Shown here piece by piece: positions 1 through 9,400 of a stretch of 64,000 nucleotides of DNA. This DNA is from Streptomyces antnestii (lineage in GTDB: Bacteria > Actinomycetota > Actinomycetes > Streptomycetales > Streptomycetaceae): assembly GCF_004005495.1 (NCBI RefSeq), contig NZ_RZYA01000015.1, positions 1 through 64,000 of the forward strand, written 5' to 3'. The notes under the pieces were generated by a model. The model searched no databases. It was not told the DNA's origin and was given only the letters and a program-made list of their open reading frames with translations. The stretch's first letter is position 1, and each line of letters starts with the position of its first letter. The position numbers and the translations under genes were made by a program.

Positions 1-138
1 GGGCGCGCCCTTGTCCTTGGTCTGGTCACCGCAGCCGGACAGCAGCAGAGTGCCGGCGACCGCGATCGCGCCGACCACGGCGATCCGGGACTTCGCGGAC
101 TTCGCAGCGGTCGAACGACGGGTGGTGCTTGCGGTCAT
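1..138 (-). CDS. Lipoprotein N-terminus (partial), probable ABC-transporter solute-binding protein
   Basis: Only the first 46 codons lie in the window; the gene runs off the left edge. The ATG at 138-136 follows a GGAGGAAC ribosome site 5 bases upstream. The product starts with a basic stretch (TRRSTAAKSAKSR), then a hydrophobic core, then the lipobox LLSGC with the modified cysteine near residue 37, followed by a polar GDQTKDKGAP segment. It is therefore a secreted lipoprotein anchored outside the membrane. That it is a transporter binding protein is inferred from its type and from its usual position beside malic enzyme in Streptomyces; the diagnostic domain is outside the window. Confidence 0.75.
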   Translation of the reverse strand, partial: MTASTTRRSTAAKSAKSRIAVVGAIAVAGTLLLSGCGDQTKDKGAP

Positions 139-709
139 TTCTGGTTCCTCCGGCAGGGTGAGGGAGATGCCGATACTGAGATCGTGCACACACCTTCGGG
201 TGTCGCGACCTCGTGTGATTACGGCATCTTGCCATTCGGACCGGGCCATTCAGGGCCCCTGCAATGTCAAAATCGGATAACGGGTGACCCGCGGCCCCCG
301 GCAGGCCGGTACATCGCTCTGTTCTGGGGGCGAGCATCTGCGGCGGCGATGCCGTCCGGCCGGAAAATCTGCGGTCTCGCCCTGTGCGTCTCACGATGTG
401 AGCGCCGCCCGATCCGGCTTGAGGTTCGCTTGAGGTCCTGTCCCTAATATCCGGGTCCTCGGCTATGAGTCACGTCACCGCGCTGTGATCGATCACAGAT
501 GGACTCGTCCGGAGCGGCATCTTTCAGGTAAGAAGGTTCTTTACACCCCTCATCCGGGGCTCCGGGCGCGCGTGCGGCGCGTCCCTCGCGTACTGACCCG
601 TACGAGTGCAAGACACCCGACATGTGGGTCATATGCGGTGCCCGCCCGTTCCTCAACCAGGAACGGACCCACCCTCAACTGATGATTTAAGACTTAAGGG
701 GTAATACAA
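139..709. promoter_or_regulatory. Divergent intergenic region, lipoprotein gene / malic enzyme
   Basis: No gene is visible in these 571 bases. The region separates two divergently transcribed genes and should hold both promoters. The clearest landmarks are a perfect 16-bp palindrome (483-498) and an A/T-rich stretch just before the malic enzyme start, which carries its AAGGGG ribosome site (about 698-703). Short reading frames here have poor Streptomyces codon bias and were not called. Confidence 0.5.
483..498. promoter_or_regulatory. Perfect palindrome, candidate operator
   Basis: The sequence CTGTGATCGATCACAG reads identically on both strands. The half-sites TGTGA/TCACA resemble CRP half-sites, but the spacer is 4 rather than 6 bases, so CRP is unlikely. 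GntR-family or other dimeric regulators often use such sites. It lies about 210 bases upstream of the malic enzyme start. The regulator is unknown. Confidence 0.5.
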
Positions 710-1954
710 GTGGCAGCGGAGATCGTCAATCCTCGCAGCGACGCCGGTTCGGACCAGGCCAGTGCAGGCCCGGCGCATACCGGCAACGAAAGCACCGAAG
801 AGCCCTTCGATCCGGCCTTCGCGCTGCACCGCGGCGGCAAGATGGCCGTGCAGGCCACGGTGCCGGTGCGCGACAAGGACGACCTGTCCCTGGCGTACAC
901 GCCCGGCGTCGCGAAGGTGTGCTCCGCGATCGCGGAGAACCCGGAGCTCGTCCACGACTACACGTGGAAGTCGTCCGTCGTGGCCGTCGTCACCGACGGC
1001 ACCGCGGTGCTCGGCCTCGGGGACATCGGCCCCGAGGCGTCCCTCCCGGTGATGGAGGGCAAAGCGATCCTGTTCAAGCAGTTCGGCGGCGTCGACGCGG
1101 TGCCGCTCGCGCTCGCGACGACGGACACGGACGAGATCATCGAGACCGTCGTCCGGCTCGCCCCGTCCTTCGGCGGCGTGAACCTCGAGGACATCTCGGC
1201 TCCGCGCTGCTTCGAGATCGAGCGCCGGCTCCAGGAGCGCCTCGACATCCCGGTCTTCCACGACGACCAGCACGGCACCGCCGTGGTCACGCTGGCCGCG
1301 CTGAAGAACGCCGCCAAGCTCAGCGGGCGCACGCTCGGCGAGCTGCGCGGCGTGATCTCGGGCGCCGGCGCGGCCGGTGTCGCCATCGCCAAGTTCCTCC
1401 TCGAGGCGGGCCTCGGCGACGTGGCGGTCGCGGACCGCAAGGGCATCGTCAGCCGGGACCGCGACGACCTCACGGACGTCAAGCGCGAGCTGGCCGAGAT
1501 CACGAACAAGGCCGGCATCTCCGGCTCCCTCGAAGCGGCCCTGGCCGGCGCGGACGTCTTCATCGGCGTCTCCGGCGGTACGGTCCCGGAGCCCGCGGTC
1601 GCCTCGATGGCGCCCGGCGCCTTCGTCTTCGCGATGGCCAACCCGAACCCCGAGGTTCACCCGGACGTCGCCCACAAGTACGCGGCGGTCGTCGCGACCG
1701 GGCGCTCGGACTTCCCGAACCAGATCAACAACGTCCTCGCCTTCCCCGGCATCTTCGCCGGTGCGCTCCAGGTGCGGGCGTCGCGGATCACCGAGGGCAT
1801 GAAGATCGCGGCTGCGGACGCGCTCGCCGCCGTGGTCGGGGACGACCTGGCCGCCGACCTCGTCATCCCCTCGCCGTTCGACGAGCGGGTCGCTCCCGCG
1901 GTGACCGCCGCCGTCGCGGCCGCCGCGCGCGCCGAGGGCGTCGCCCGACGCTGA
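710..1954 (+). CDS. Malic enzyme (malate oxidoreductase, decarboxylating)
   Basis: This 414-residue protein converts malate to pyruvate and CO2 with reduction of NAD(P)+, linking the TCA cycle to pyruvate. The length fits the short bacterial malic enzymes without a phosphotransacetylase domain. The N-terminal half has the family segments LSLAYTPGVAKVC (about residues 63-75), VTDGTAVLGLGDIGP and the metal/substrate signature FHDDQHGTAVV. The C-terminal half has a Rossmann dinucleotide site (VISGAGAAGVAIAKFL) and the late signature ANPNPEVHPD. GTG at 710 was chosen because AAGGGG lies 8 bases upstream and no better start exists. A strong terminator hairpin follows, so it is probably monocistronic. 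Cofactor preference (NAD or NADP) cannot be read safely. Confidence 0.93.
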   Translation: MAAEIVNPRSDAGSDQASAGPAHTGNESTEEPFDPAFALHRGGKMAVQATVPVRDKDDLSLAYTPGVAKVCSAIAENPELVHDYTWKSSVVAVVTDGTAVLGLGDIGPEASLPVMEGKAILFKQFGGVDAVPLALATTDTDEIIETVVRLAPSFGGVNLEDISAPRCFEIERRLQERLDIPVFHDDQHGTAVVTLAALKNAAKLSGRTLGELRGVISGAGAAGVAIAKFLLEAGLGDVAVADRKGIVSRDRDDLTDVKRELAEITNKAGISGSLEAALAGADVFIGVSGGTVPEPAVASMAPGAFVFAMANPNPEVHPDVAHKYAAVVATGRSDFPNQINNVLAFPGIFAGALQVRASRITEGMKIAAADALAAVVGDDLAADLVIPSPFDERVAPAVTAAVAAAARAEGVARR

Positions 1955-1976
1955 CCGCGCCCGCAGGGCACCCGAC

Positions 1977-2021
1977 CGCGCCCCGTGCGCCACGGACCGA
2001 CTCCGTGGGGCACGGGGCGCG
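1977..2021 (+). terminator. Terminator hairpin after malic enzyme
   Basis: A 20-bp inverted repeat with one mismatch (arms 1977-1996 and 2002-2021) encloses a 5-base loop, 22 bases after the malic enzyme stop. There is no T-run, as is common in Streptomyces. Confidence 0.75.
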
Positions 2022-2108
2022 GCGCGTTGTCACGGCCGGCGGGGCGCGTCGCGTGTCACAGCCGTACGGTGTTCCGCGCGGGCACCGCCCGCACCTATGG
2101 TCATGGTC

Positions 2109-3071
2109 ATGTTCGCTGCCTACGCCGCCCGAATCGACCGTGACCAGCCGCTGAACGGCCTGGAGTTGGGGGAGCGCCCCGCCCCCGAGGCCCGCCCCGG
2201 CTGGACCACCGTGAACGTCAAGGCCGCCTCCCTCAACCACCACGACCTGTGGTCCCTGCGCGGAGTCGGACTCGGTGAGGACAAGCTCCCGATGATCCTC
2301 GGCTGCGACGCCGCCGGGATCGACCAGGACGGCAACGAGGTCGTCCTGCACTCCGTCATCGGCCAGACCGGTTACGGAGTCGGCCCCCGGGAGGGCCGCT
2401 CCATCCTCACCGAGAAGTACCAGGGCACCTTCGCCGAGCAGGTGACCGTGCCTGAGTGGAACGTGCTGCCCAAGCCGAAGGAGCTCAGCTTCGAGGAGGC
2501 CGCCTGTCTGCCGACCGCGTGGCTGACGGCGTACCGGATGCTGTTCACCAACGCCGGTGTGCGGCCGGGTGACTCCGTGCTCGTGCAGGGCGCCGGCGGC
2601 GGGGTCGCCACCGCCGCGATCGTCCTCGGCAAGGCGGCCGGGCTGCGCGTCTTCGCGACCAGCCGCGACGAGGCCAAGCGCAAGCGGGCCCTGGAGCTCG
2701 GCGCCGTCGAGGCCGTGGAGACGGGGGCGCGCCTTCCGCAGAAGGTGGACGCCGTCATCGAGACGGTGGGCGCGGCCACCTGGTCGCACTCCATCAAGTC
2801 GCTCCGGCCCGGCGGCACGGTCGTCATCTCCGGCGCCACGAGCGGCGACCGCCCCTCGCACGCCGAGCTGACCCGCGTCTTCTTCCTGGAGCTGAAGATC
2901 GTCGGCTCGACCATGGGCTCGAAGGACGAGCTGGAGGACCTGCTCGCGTTCTGCGCGGCCACCGGGGTGCGTCCCGTGATCGACGAGACGCTTCCCCTGG
3001 ACCGGGCCCGCGAGGGCTTCGAGCGGATGGAGGCCGGGGGCCAGTTCGGCAAGATCGTGCTGACGGTCTGA
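2109..3071 (+). CDS. Zinc-independent MDR-family dehydrogenase / quinone oxidoreductase
   Basis: This 320-residue protein belongs to the medium-chain dehydrogenase/reductase superfamily. The N-terminal GroES-like domain contains the family block VKAASLNHHDLWSLRG and a polar substrate segment (GCDAAGIDQDGNEV). The C-terminal Rossmann domain shows the nucleotide-binding run GAGGGVATAAIVLGKAAG and the conserved end EAGGQFGKIVLTV. I do not see the four-cysteine structural zinc loop of true alcohol dehydrogenases, so an NADPH:quinone-reductase-like activity is more likely. In-frame ATGs occur at 2097, 2103 and 2109; none has a clear ribosome site, and 2109 fits the family N-terminus (MFAAYAAR). 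The substrate is unknown. Confidence 0.85.
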   Translation: MFAAYAARIDRDQPLNGLELGERPAPEARPGWTTVNVKAASLNHHDLWSLRGVGLGEDKLPMILGCDAAGIDQDGNEVVLHSVIGQTGYGVGPREGRSILTEKYQGTFAEQVTVPEWNVLPKPKELSFEEAACLPTAWLTAYRMLFTNAGVRPGDSVLVQGAGGGVATAAIVLGKAAGLRVFATSRDEAKRKRALELGAVEAVETGARLPQKVDAVIETVGAATWSHSIKSLRPGGTVVISGATSGDRPSHAELTRVFFLELKIVGSTMGSKDELEDLLAFCAATGVRPVIDETLPLDRAREGFERMEAGGQFGKIVLTV

Positions 3072-3125
3072 CGGTCTGACGTAGCGGTGGCGGTGGTGGC
3101 GGCACCGCCTCGGGTCACCCCTCGG

Positions 3126-4175
3126 TCACCCCTCGGACACCCGCAGGGACGCCCCGATGCGCGCCGCCGCCTCCGACAAGTGGCGCCGGGCCTCGCGGAG
3201 TTGATCCTCCGTCACCCCGTGGTCCCGGGCCGCGTCACGGATGTCGTCGCGGAACCGGTCGAGGAGGCGGTCCAGGTCGCGGGCCGGGTCGCCGGTCGGG
3301 TCCTCCTGGCTCCACGACGGCACGTACTCGGCCGGAATGTCGCCGTGCGTGACGCGCATCTCGGGCCCGGCGCTGTCCGAAGGGGCCGCGCCGCCCGACT
3401 CCTTGCCGAGATACGTGCCGAAGTCGCCGAACTCCTTGGCCAGTTCGGAAAGGCCCTCCCGGACGCCCGTGGGCCAGTCACCCTTCGCGAAGTGGTCCTG
3501 CACCTGGTCCTGCACCCGCTTCGCCAGCCGCTGGACCTGCTCCTGCGCCTGCTCCCGGGCCTGTTCCTGCGCCTCCTTGGCCTGCCGGCGCGCCCGCTGG
3601 GCCTCCTCGCGGGCCCGGCGGCTCTCGTCCTTCGCGCGCCGCGCCTGCTCCTTCCACTCCTGCCGGGCACGGCGCAGCTCCTCCTTGGCCGCGCGCCACG
3701 CCTCCTTGTCGCCGAAGCCCTGGAGGTCCTGGAGGTCGCCGAACGGGCTCTGCCACTCGCCCTTGCGCCCCGCCCCGCCCGGCCCGCTCCTCGCCTCGGA
3801 GGCGGCCGCCCGCATCTCGCGCCGCAGATCGCCCGCCGCGCCCCGCACGTCGTCCCGGATCTCCGCGGCGAGCTCCGCCACGGACTCGCGGATCTCCAGC
3901 TCCAGATCGGCCAGCTCGCCGCTGCGGCCGGCCAGCTCGGCGCGGCCCGCGTCGGTGATCGAGTAGACCTTCCGGCCGCCCTGTGTGGTGTGCGTGACGA
4001 GCCCCTCGGCCTCCAGCTTCGCCAGGCGCGGGTACACCGTGCCGGCCGAGGGCGCGTACAGGCCCTGGAAGCGCTCCTCCAGGAGACGGATCACCTCGTA
4101 GCCATGGCGAGGGGCCTCGTCGAGGAGCTTGAGGAGGTACAGGCGCAGGCGGCCGTGGGCGAAGACGGGGGGCAT
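3126..4175 (-). CDS. PadR-family transcriptional regulator with long charged tail
   Basis: The first 90 residues form a PadR winged helix: LRLYLLKLLDEAPRHGYEVI, SAGTVYPRLAKLEAEGLV and the wing GGRKVYSITDAGRAEL. The rest of the 349 residues is unusual. After an acidic/basic helical region, residues about 165-240 are a long Arg/Glu/Ala/Gln-rich predicted coiled coil (repeated RRAREEAQRARRQ-type heptads), followed by an acidic tail. The start lies one base past the stop of the upstream DUF4097 gene, so the two form a tight operon. It probably represses this operon through the palindromes upstream of 5115. The ligand is unknown. Confidence 0.9.
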   Translation of the reverse strand: MPPVFAHGRLRLYLLKLLDEAPRHGYEVIRLLEERFQGLYAPSAGTVYPRLAKLEAEGLVTHTTQGGRKVYSITDAGRAELAGRSGELADLELEIRESVAELAAEIRDDVRGAAGDLRREMRAAASEARSGPGGAGRKGEWQSPFGDLQDLQGFGDKEAWRAAKEELRRARQEWKEQARRAKDESRRAREEAQRARRQAKEAQEQAREQAQEQVQRLAKRVQDQVQDHFAKGDWPTGVREGLSELAKEFGDFGTYLGKESGGAAPSDSAGPEMRVTHGDIPAEYVPSWSQEDPTGDPARDLDRLLDRFRDDIRDAARDHGVTEDQLREARRHLSEAAARIGASLRVSEG

Positions 4176-4176
4176 G

Positions 4177-5115
4177 TCAGAGCACCTTCTTTTCGGCGGG
4201 CCCGCCGGAGGGGGAGTCCGTGGGAGAGGCCGGGGAGTCCATGGGGGTGTCCGCGGTGTCCGCGGTGGCCGGGCCGTGGGTGTCGTCCTCCGCCGGTGGC
4301 CTGCGCAGGAGCGCGATCGAGCCGGAGACCGTGGTCGCCTTGAGCTTGCCGCGGCCCGTGCCGAGCCGGCCGGTGATGCTCTTGGCGCCCCACTGGCCGC
4401 TGACCCGCAGGTCCTCGAACGCGTTCGACACCGTGCCGCTCGCCGTGTTCGCCTCGACCTCGGCGTCCGCGGGGTGGGGGAGGCGGATCGCGATCTCGCC
4501 CGAGACGCTCGTCAGGTGCACGTCCGTCGCCCGGTCGGCCGGGTCGAGGTCCACGATCATCGAGCCGCTCACCGAGTCCGCCCGCACCGAGGGGCCCGCG
4601 CCCTCGACGACGGTCAGGTCCCCGGACACGGAGTTGAAGCGCAGGTCGCCCGTGACCGCCTGGGCCTCGACGTTCCCCGAGACGGTGTCCGTGCGCACGT
4701 CTCCCGCGACGCCGACCAGCGTGGTGTCCCCGGTGACGCCCTTGACCTCCGTGCGCCCCTCCATGCCGGAGACGACCGCGCCCGCGCCGACGACGCCGAC
4801 CTCGACGCCCGTGCCCGCCGGGACCGCCAGGGACACGACGGCGCTGCGGTGCCAGCCTCTGCGGTCGAGCCACTTCTTGCGGTCGAGCCACTTCAGGAAG
4901 CCCTTCCAGGGCAGGTCGTCGTAAGCGACGGTCAGCACGCCCTCGCTCAGACTCACCTGGAGCGGCGGGCCGTCGATCTCGGACACCTCCAGGCGGGCGG
5001 AACCTTCGTCGGTGCCCACGACGTTCACCGTTCCGTTGACCACACGGACGTGGAGTGTCGTCACTGGCTCGTCGAAGGCGAGCTTCTGCGGCTCTGCCAC
5101 GGACCACTCGGGCAT
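4177..5115 (-). CDS. DUF4097 (LiaG-like beta-helix) family protein
   Basis: This 312-residue protein has repeating short beta-strand units of the type 'VNGTVNVVGTDEGSARLEV' and 'VSGNVEAQAVTGDLRFNSVSGDL', in which successive V-x-G-x-V/L modules build a right-handed beta-helix typical of DUF4097/adhesin-like proteins. No signal peptide or membrane helix is visible, so it is probably cytoplasmic. ATG at 5115 has GAGG 8 bases upstream; the frame is open further upstream but that part is low-complexity repeat sequence. It is followed directly by the PadR gene, a pairing common in actinomycetes, often linked to envelope stress. Its biochemical role is unknown. Confidence 0.85.
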   Translation of the reverse strand: MPEWSVAEPQKLAFDEPVTTLHVRVVNGTVNVVGTDEGSARLEVSEIDGPPLQVSLSEGVLTVAYDDLPWKGFLKWLDRKKWLDRRGWHRSAVVSLAVPAGTGVEVGVVGAGAVVSGMEGRTEVKGVTGDTTLVGVAGDVRTDTVSGNVEAQAVTGDLRFNSVSGDLTVVEGAGPSVRADSVSGSMIVDLDPADRATDVHLTSVSGEIAIRLPHPADAEVEANTASGTVSNAFEDLRVSGQWGAKSITGRLGTGRGKLKATTVSGSIALLRRPPAEDDTHGPATADTADTPMDSPASPTDSPSGGPAEKKVL

Positions 5116-5165
5116 GGTGCGACCTCCTCGGCAAGGCGGATCGAGAGGGGGACGCGACCACTGCG

Positions 5166-5255
5166 ACGTATCGCGTTCTCCTGCATTCACGATATATCGC
5201 GGATACGGAAAGTCAAGACAGTCGCGACTTGATTCCAGGGTCGCGACTCGATTCC
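5166..5255. promoter_or_regulatory. Candidate PadR operator region with several palindromes
   Basis: Between the divergent genes starting at 5115 and 5372 are CGATATATCG (5190-5199, perfect palindrome), two copies of the half-site TATCGCG (about 5169-5175 and 5195-5201), AGTCGCGACT (5220-5229, perfect palindrome) and GTCGCGAC (5240-5247). The last two sit in a 16-base imperfect direct repeat (5221-5236 and 5240-5255, one mismatch). Such clustered symmetry fits an autoregulated PadR operon; the assignment is inference. Confidence 0.5.
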
Positions 5256-5261
5256 GTCGAT

Positions 5262-5306
5262 CCGGGTCGCCCGGGTCGCCCGGGTCGCCCGGGTCGCCCG
5301 GGTCGC
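5262..5306. repeat. Five exact tandem copies of a 9-bp unit
   Basis: The unit CCGGGTCGC repeats five times without error upstream of the DUF4097 gene. Copy number is likely to vary by slippage. It is non-coding in both neighbouring genes. Confidence 0.9.
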
Positions 5307-5371
5307 GTTCCTGCGCGGGCGCGGCCGACCATCTCCGGGCCAAACGCCACAAACTGACCTAGCGTGGGTCC

Positions 5372-6184
5372 ATGTCGTCCGACGCCACCACCGCCGGAGC
5401 GCTGCTGCTCTGCCGCGCCGACCCCGCCACCGTCGCCCCCGCGGCCCAGCTCCTGCGCGAGAGCATGCTGCTGACCCAGGCGGGACCCGAATGGAGCGCC
5501 CTGGTCCCCGAGGGCAAGCCCTGGCTGCATGGCGGCGAACCGGTCGACACCGTCCTCGCCGGCTGGGCCGCCGCCCTCGCCGTCAGCTCACCGTGGCCGG
5601 TCCTCGCCCTGTGGTGGGACGCCGAACACTCCGGCTACACCCTCGCCTCGGGCTTCCGCCGGCCCGTCGGCTATGTGTGGCTGGCGAACGGCACACCCGC
5701 GGGCGAGGACGAGGCGATGCGCACGTTCGCCGCGCGCCTCGGCCTCGACCCGGTCCTCGACATGGAGTCCCTGGAAACCCTCACACGCCCCGACAGCGAG
5801 GCCGACGCGCGTGCCCGCCTGCTCGGCCTGCTCGCGGTCCTCACGCGCGCGGGCCTCTCGCTCCCGGCGGGTCTGACCCCCGGCGAGAGCGCCGACCGGC
5901 TGCGCGAGTCCGCGCGTGTGCAGCCCGGCGCGCGGCACATCGAGTGGTCGGGCTGGCGGGACGCGGTCCGCGCGGAACTCGACGTCGTGGAGAGCGGCCC
6001 CGCCGGCCCCTGGCTGCGCGGCCCCAGGGCGCGCCGCGTGGCGCTGGCCCAGCTCGCCGCAGGTGTCCCGCTCACCGTGTGGGGCCTGCGCCGGCGCGGC
6101 ACCGGCTGGGCGGTCGCGGGCGCGCTCCTCGTCGTCCAGGGCGCGCTCGGCCTCGCGTACGACCGGCTGCGCGCCTGGGACTGA
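5372..6184 (+). CDS. Conserved hypothetical protein with C-terminal membrane segment
   Basis: I do not recognise a domain in this 270-residue protein. It has strong Streptomyces codon bias throughout. The body is mixed alpha/beta with a Trp-rich stretch (ALAVSSPWPVLALWWDAEHSGYTL) and a helical middle. Near the C-terminus there is a basic patch (RGPRARRVALAQ) and two hydrophobic stretches (LAAGVPLTVWGL and WAVAGALLVVQGALGLAY) that could form a hairpin in the membrane. It is divergent from the DUF4097/PadR operon. There is no clear ribosome site, so the start is by frame only. Function unknown. Confidence 0.7.
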   Translation: MSSDATTAGALLLCRADPATVAPAAQLLRESMLLTQAGPEWSALVPEGKPWLHGGEPVDTVLAGWAAALAVSSPWPVLALWWDAEHSGYTLASGFRRPVGYVWLANGTPAGEDEAMRTFAARLGLDPVLDMESLETLTRPDSEADARARLLGLLAVLTRAGLSLPAGLTPGESADRLRESARVQPGARHIEWSGWRDAVRAELDVVESGPAGPWLRGPRARRVALAQLAAGVPLTVWGLRRRGTGWAVAGALLVVQGALGLAYDRLRAWD

Positions 6185-6206
6185 GGCCTGCTGCCTTGGG
6201 TGGGAC

Positions 6207-6392
6207 CTACTCGTCGTCCTCGTCCTCGTCGTCGAGCCGGGCCAGCCACGTGGCCAGCCGCTCGACCGGCACCTCGAAGTCAGGGTTGAGGTCGACGAAC
6301 GTGCGCAGCTGCTCGGCGAGCCACTCGAAGGTGACCTCCTCCTCGCCCCGCCGCTTCTCCAGTTCCTCGATGCCGCGGTCGGTGAAGTACAT
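6207..6392 (-). CDS. Small acidic DUF6104-type protein
   Basis: This 61-residue protein begins MYFTDRGIEELEKRRGEEEVTFEWLAEQLRTFV in two lines of helix-forming sequence and ends in a run of Asp/Glu (DDEDEDDE). It matches a small conserved actinobacterial family found beside kgd. It is cytoplasmic, with no signal or membrane segment. It lies downstream of kgd on the same strand but is separated from it by a strong hairpin (6424-6454), so it is probably transcribed largely on its own or by readthrough. Function unknown. Confidence 0.8.
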   Translation of the reverse strand: MYFTDRGIEELEKRRGEEEVTFEWLAEQLRTFVDLNPDFEVPVERLATWLARLDDEDEDDE

Positions 6393-6423
6393 GGGCCAGT
6401 CGCTCCTGGTGGGTGATACGGGC

Positions 6424-6454
6424 GTGGGGCCCGGAACAGAGTTCCGGGCCCCAC
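6424..6454 (-). terminator. Terminator hairpin after kgd
   Basis: A perfect 14-bp inverted repeat (GTGGGGCCCGGAAC, arms 6424-6437 and 6441-6454) with a 3-base loop lies 26 bases beyond the kgd stop. Confidence 0.85.
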
Positions 6455-6479
6455 AATCGTACGTACGAGGTCAGGCTGC

Positions 6480-9400
6480 TCAGGCCTCGAAGACCTCACG
6501 CACCAGCTGCTCCTGCTCGGCCTGGTGGCGCTTCGCGGAGCCGACCGCCGGGGACGAGCCCTTCGGCCGCGAGATGCGGCGCAGGCGCTCACCGTGCGGG
6601 ATGTCGGGGCCGATGGCCAGGTCCAGGTGGTCGATCAGGTTGAGGGCGATGAAGGGCCACGCGCCCTGGTTCGCCGGCTCCTCCTGCGCCCACAGGTACT
6701 TCTCCGCGTTCGGGTACTTGGAGATCTCCGCCTGGAGCTCGGCACCCGGCAGCGGGTACAGGCGCTCGATACGGATGATCGCCGTGTCCGTCACACCGCG
6801 CTTCTGACGCTCGGCGTCGAGGTCGTAGTAGACCTTGCCCGCGCAGAACACGACCTTGCGGACCGCGGCCGGGTCCACCGAGGCGTCCCCGATGACCGGG
6901 CGGAAGCCGCCCGTCGTGAACTCCTCCGCCTTCGACGCGGCGGCCTTGAGGCGCAGCATCGACTTCGGCGTGAAGACCACCAGCGGCTTGTGGTGCGGGT
7001 TGTGCACCTGCCACCGCAGGAGGTGGAAGTAGTTCGACGGGAGCGTCGGCATGGCGACCGTCATGTTGTTCTGCGCGCACAGCTGGAGGAAGCGCTCCGG
7101 GCGGGCGGACGAGTGGTCCGGGCCCTGGCCCTCGTAACCGTGCGGCAGGAGCAGCGTGACGCCGGAGGTCTGGCCCCACTTCTGCTCGGCGGCCGAGATG
7201 TACTCGTCCACCACCGTCTGCGCGCCGTTGACGAAGTCGCCGAACTGCGCCTCCCACATCACGAGCGACTCCGGACGGGCCAGCGAGTAGCCGTACTCGA
7301 AGCCCATGACCGCGTACTCGGACAGGAGGGAGTCGTAGACGTTGTAACGCGCCTGGTCGTCCGAGAGGTAGAGCAGCGGGGTGAAGTCCTCGCCGGTCTC
7401 CCGGTCGATCAGCACCGCGTGGCGCTGGCCGAACGTGCCACGGCGCGAGTCCTGGCCCGAGAGGCGCACCGGGGTGCCCTCCAGGAGCAGGGAGCCGATG
7501 GCGAGCGTCTCGCCCATGCCCCAGTCGATCGTGCCGTCCTCGATCATCGCCGCGCGGCGCTGCAGCTGCGGCATCAGACGCGGGTGGACGGTGACGCGGT
7601 CGGGGATGTTGACCTGCGACTCGGCGATCCGCTTCACGGTCTCCTGGGAGATCGCGGTGGTCACGGCGACCGGGAAGTCGGCCTGCGGGTCGCCCACGGG
7701 AGCCGGGGCGGGCTGCGCCGTGGCCTCGCGGACCTCGGCGAACACCTTCTCCAGCTGGCCCTGGAAGTCCTGCAGCGCCTGCTCGGCCTCTTCCAGCGTG
7801 ATGTCGCCGCGACCGATGAGGGACTCGGTGTACAGCTTGCGCACCGAGCGCTTCTTGTCGATCAGGTCGTACATCAGCGGCTGCGTGAACGCCGGGTTGT
7901 CCGACTCGTTGTGACCGCGGCGGCGGTAGCAGATCAGGTCGATGACGACGTCCTTGTTGAACGCCTGGCGGAACTCGAAGGCCAGACGGGCAACGCGGAC
8001 GACGGCCTCGGGGTCGTCGCCGTTCACGTGGAAGATCGGCGCCTCGATCATGCGGGCCACGTCCGTGGCGTACATGGAGGAGCGCGACGACTCCGGGGCG
8101 GCGGTGAAGCCGACCTGGTTGTTGATGACGATGTGGACCGTGCCGCCCGTGCGGTAGCCGCGCAGCTGCGACATGTTGAGCGTCTCGGCGACCACACCCT
8201 GGCCCGCGAAGGCCGCGTCACCGTGCAGGGCGACCGGCAGGACCGTGAAGTCCGTGCCGCCCTTGTTGATGATGTCCTGCTTGGCGCGGGTGATGCCCTC
8301 GATGACCGGGTCGACCGTCTCCAGGTGGGACGGGTTCGCGGCCAGCGAGACCTTGATCTGCTCGCCGTCGAGACCGGTGAAGGTGCCCTCGGCGCCCAGG
8401 TGGTACTTCACGTCGCCGGAGCCGTGCATCGACTTCGGGTCGAGGTTGCCCTCGAACTCGCGGAAGATCTGCGCGTACGACTTGCCGACGATGTTCGCGA
8501 GCACGTTCAGGCGGCCGCGGTGGGCCATGCCGATGACGACCTCGTCCAGACGCGACTCGGCGGCGGAGTCGATGACCGCGTCGAGCAGCGGGATGACGGA
8601 CTCGCCGCCCTCCAGGGAGAAGCGCTTCTGGCCGACGTACTTCGTCTGCAGGAACGTCTCGAACGCCTCGGCGGCGTTCAGCCGGCGCAGGATGCGCAGC
8701 TGCTCCTCGCGCTCCGGCTTGTTGTGAGCGCGCTCGACCCGGTCCTGCAGCCACTTGCGCTGCTTCGGGTCCTGGATGTGCATGTACTCGATGCCAGTGG
8801 TGCGGCAGTACGACTCGCGCAGGACGCCGAGGATGTCGCGCAGCTTCATCATCGACTTGCCGGCGAAGCCGCCGACCGCGAACTCGCGCTCGAGGTCCCA
8901 CAGCGTGAGCCCGTGCTCGGTGATGTCGAGGTCGGGGTGCTTGCGCTGCTTGTACTCCAGCGGGTCGGTGTCGGCCATGACGTGGCCGCGGACCCGGTAG
9001 GAGTGGATCAGCTCGAAGACGCGGGCGGCCTTCGTGACGTCGTCGTCGTGCGAGGCGTCGATGTCCTTGAACCAGCGGACCGGCTCGTAGGGGATGCGCA
9101 GCGCCTTGAAGATCTCGTCGTAGAACTCGTTCTCGCCGAGGAGGAGGTTCGCGACGACGCGCAGGAACTCGCCGGAGGCGGCGCCCTGGATGACCCGGTG
9201 GTCGTAGGTCGACGTGAGCGTCATGACCTTCGAGATGCCGAGCTTGTTCAGGGTGTCCTGGGACGTGCCCTGGAACTCCGCCGGGTAGTCCATCGAGCCG
9301 ACGCCCATGATGACCGACTGTCCGGGCATCAGGCGCGGCACGGAGTGGACGGTGCCGAGGCCGCCGGGGTTGGTCAGCGAGACGGTGACACCGGTGAAGT

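Noticed and set aside
483..498. CRP binding site
   Set aside because: The spacer between TGTGA and TCACA is 4, not 6 bases.
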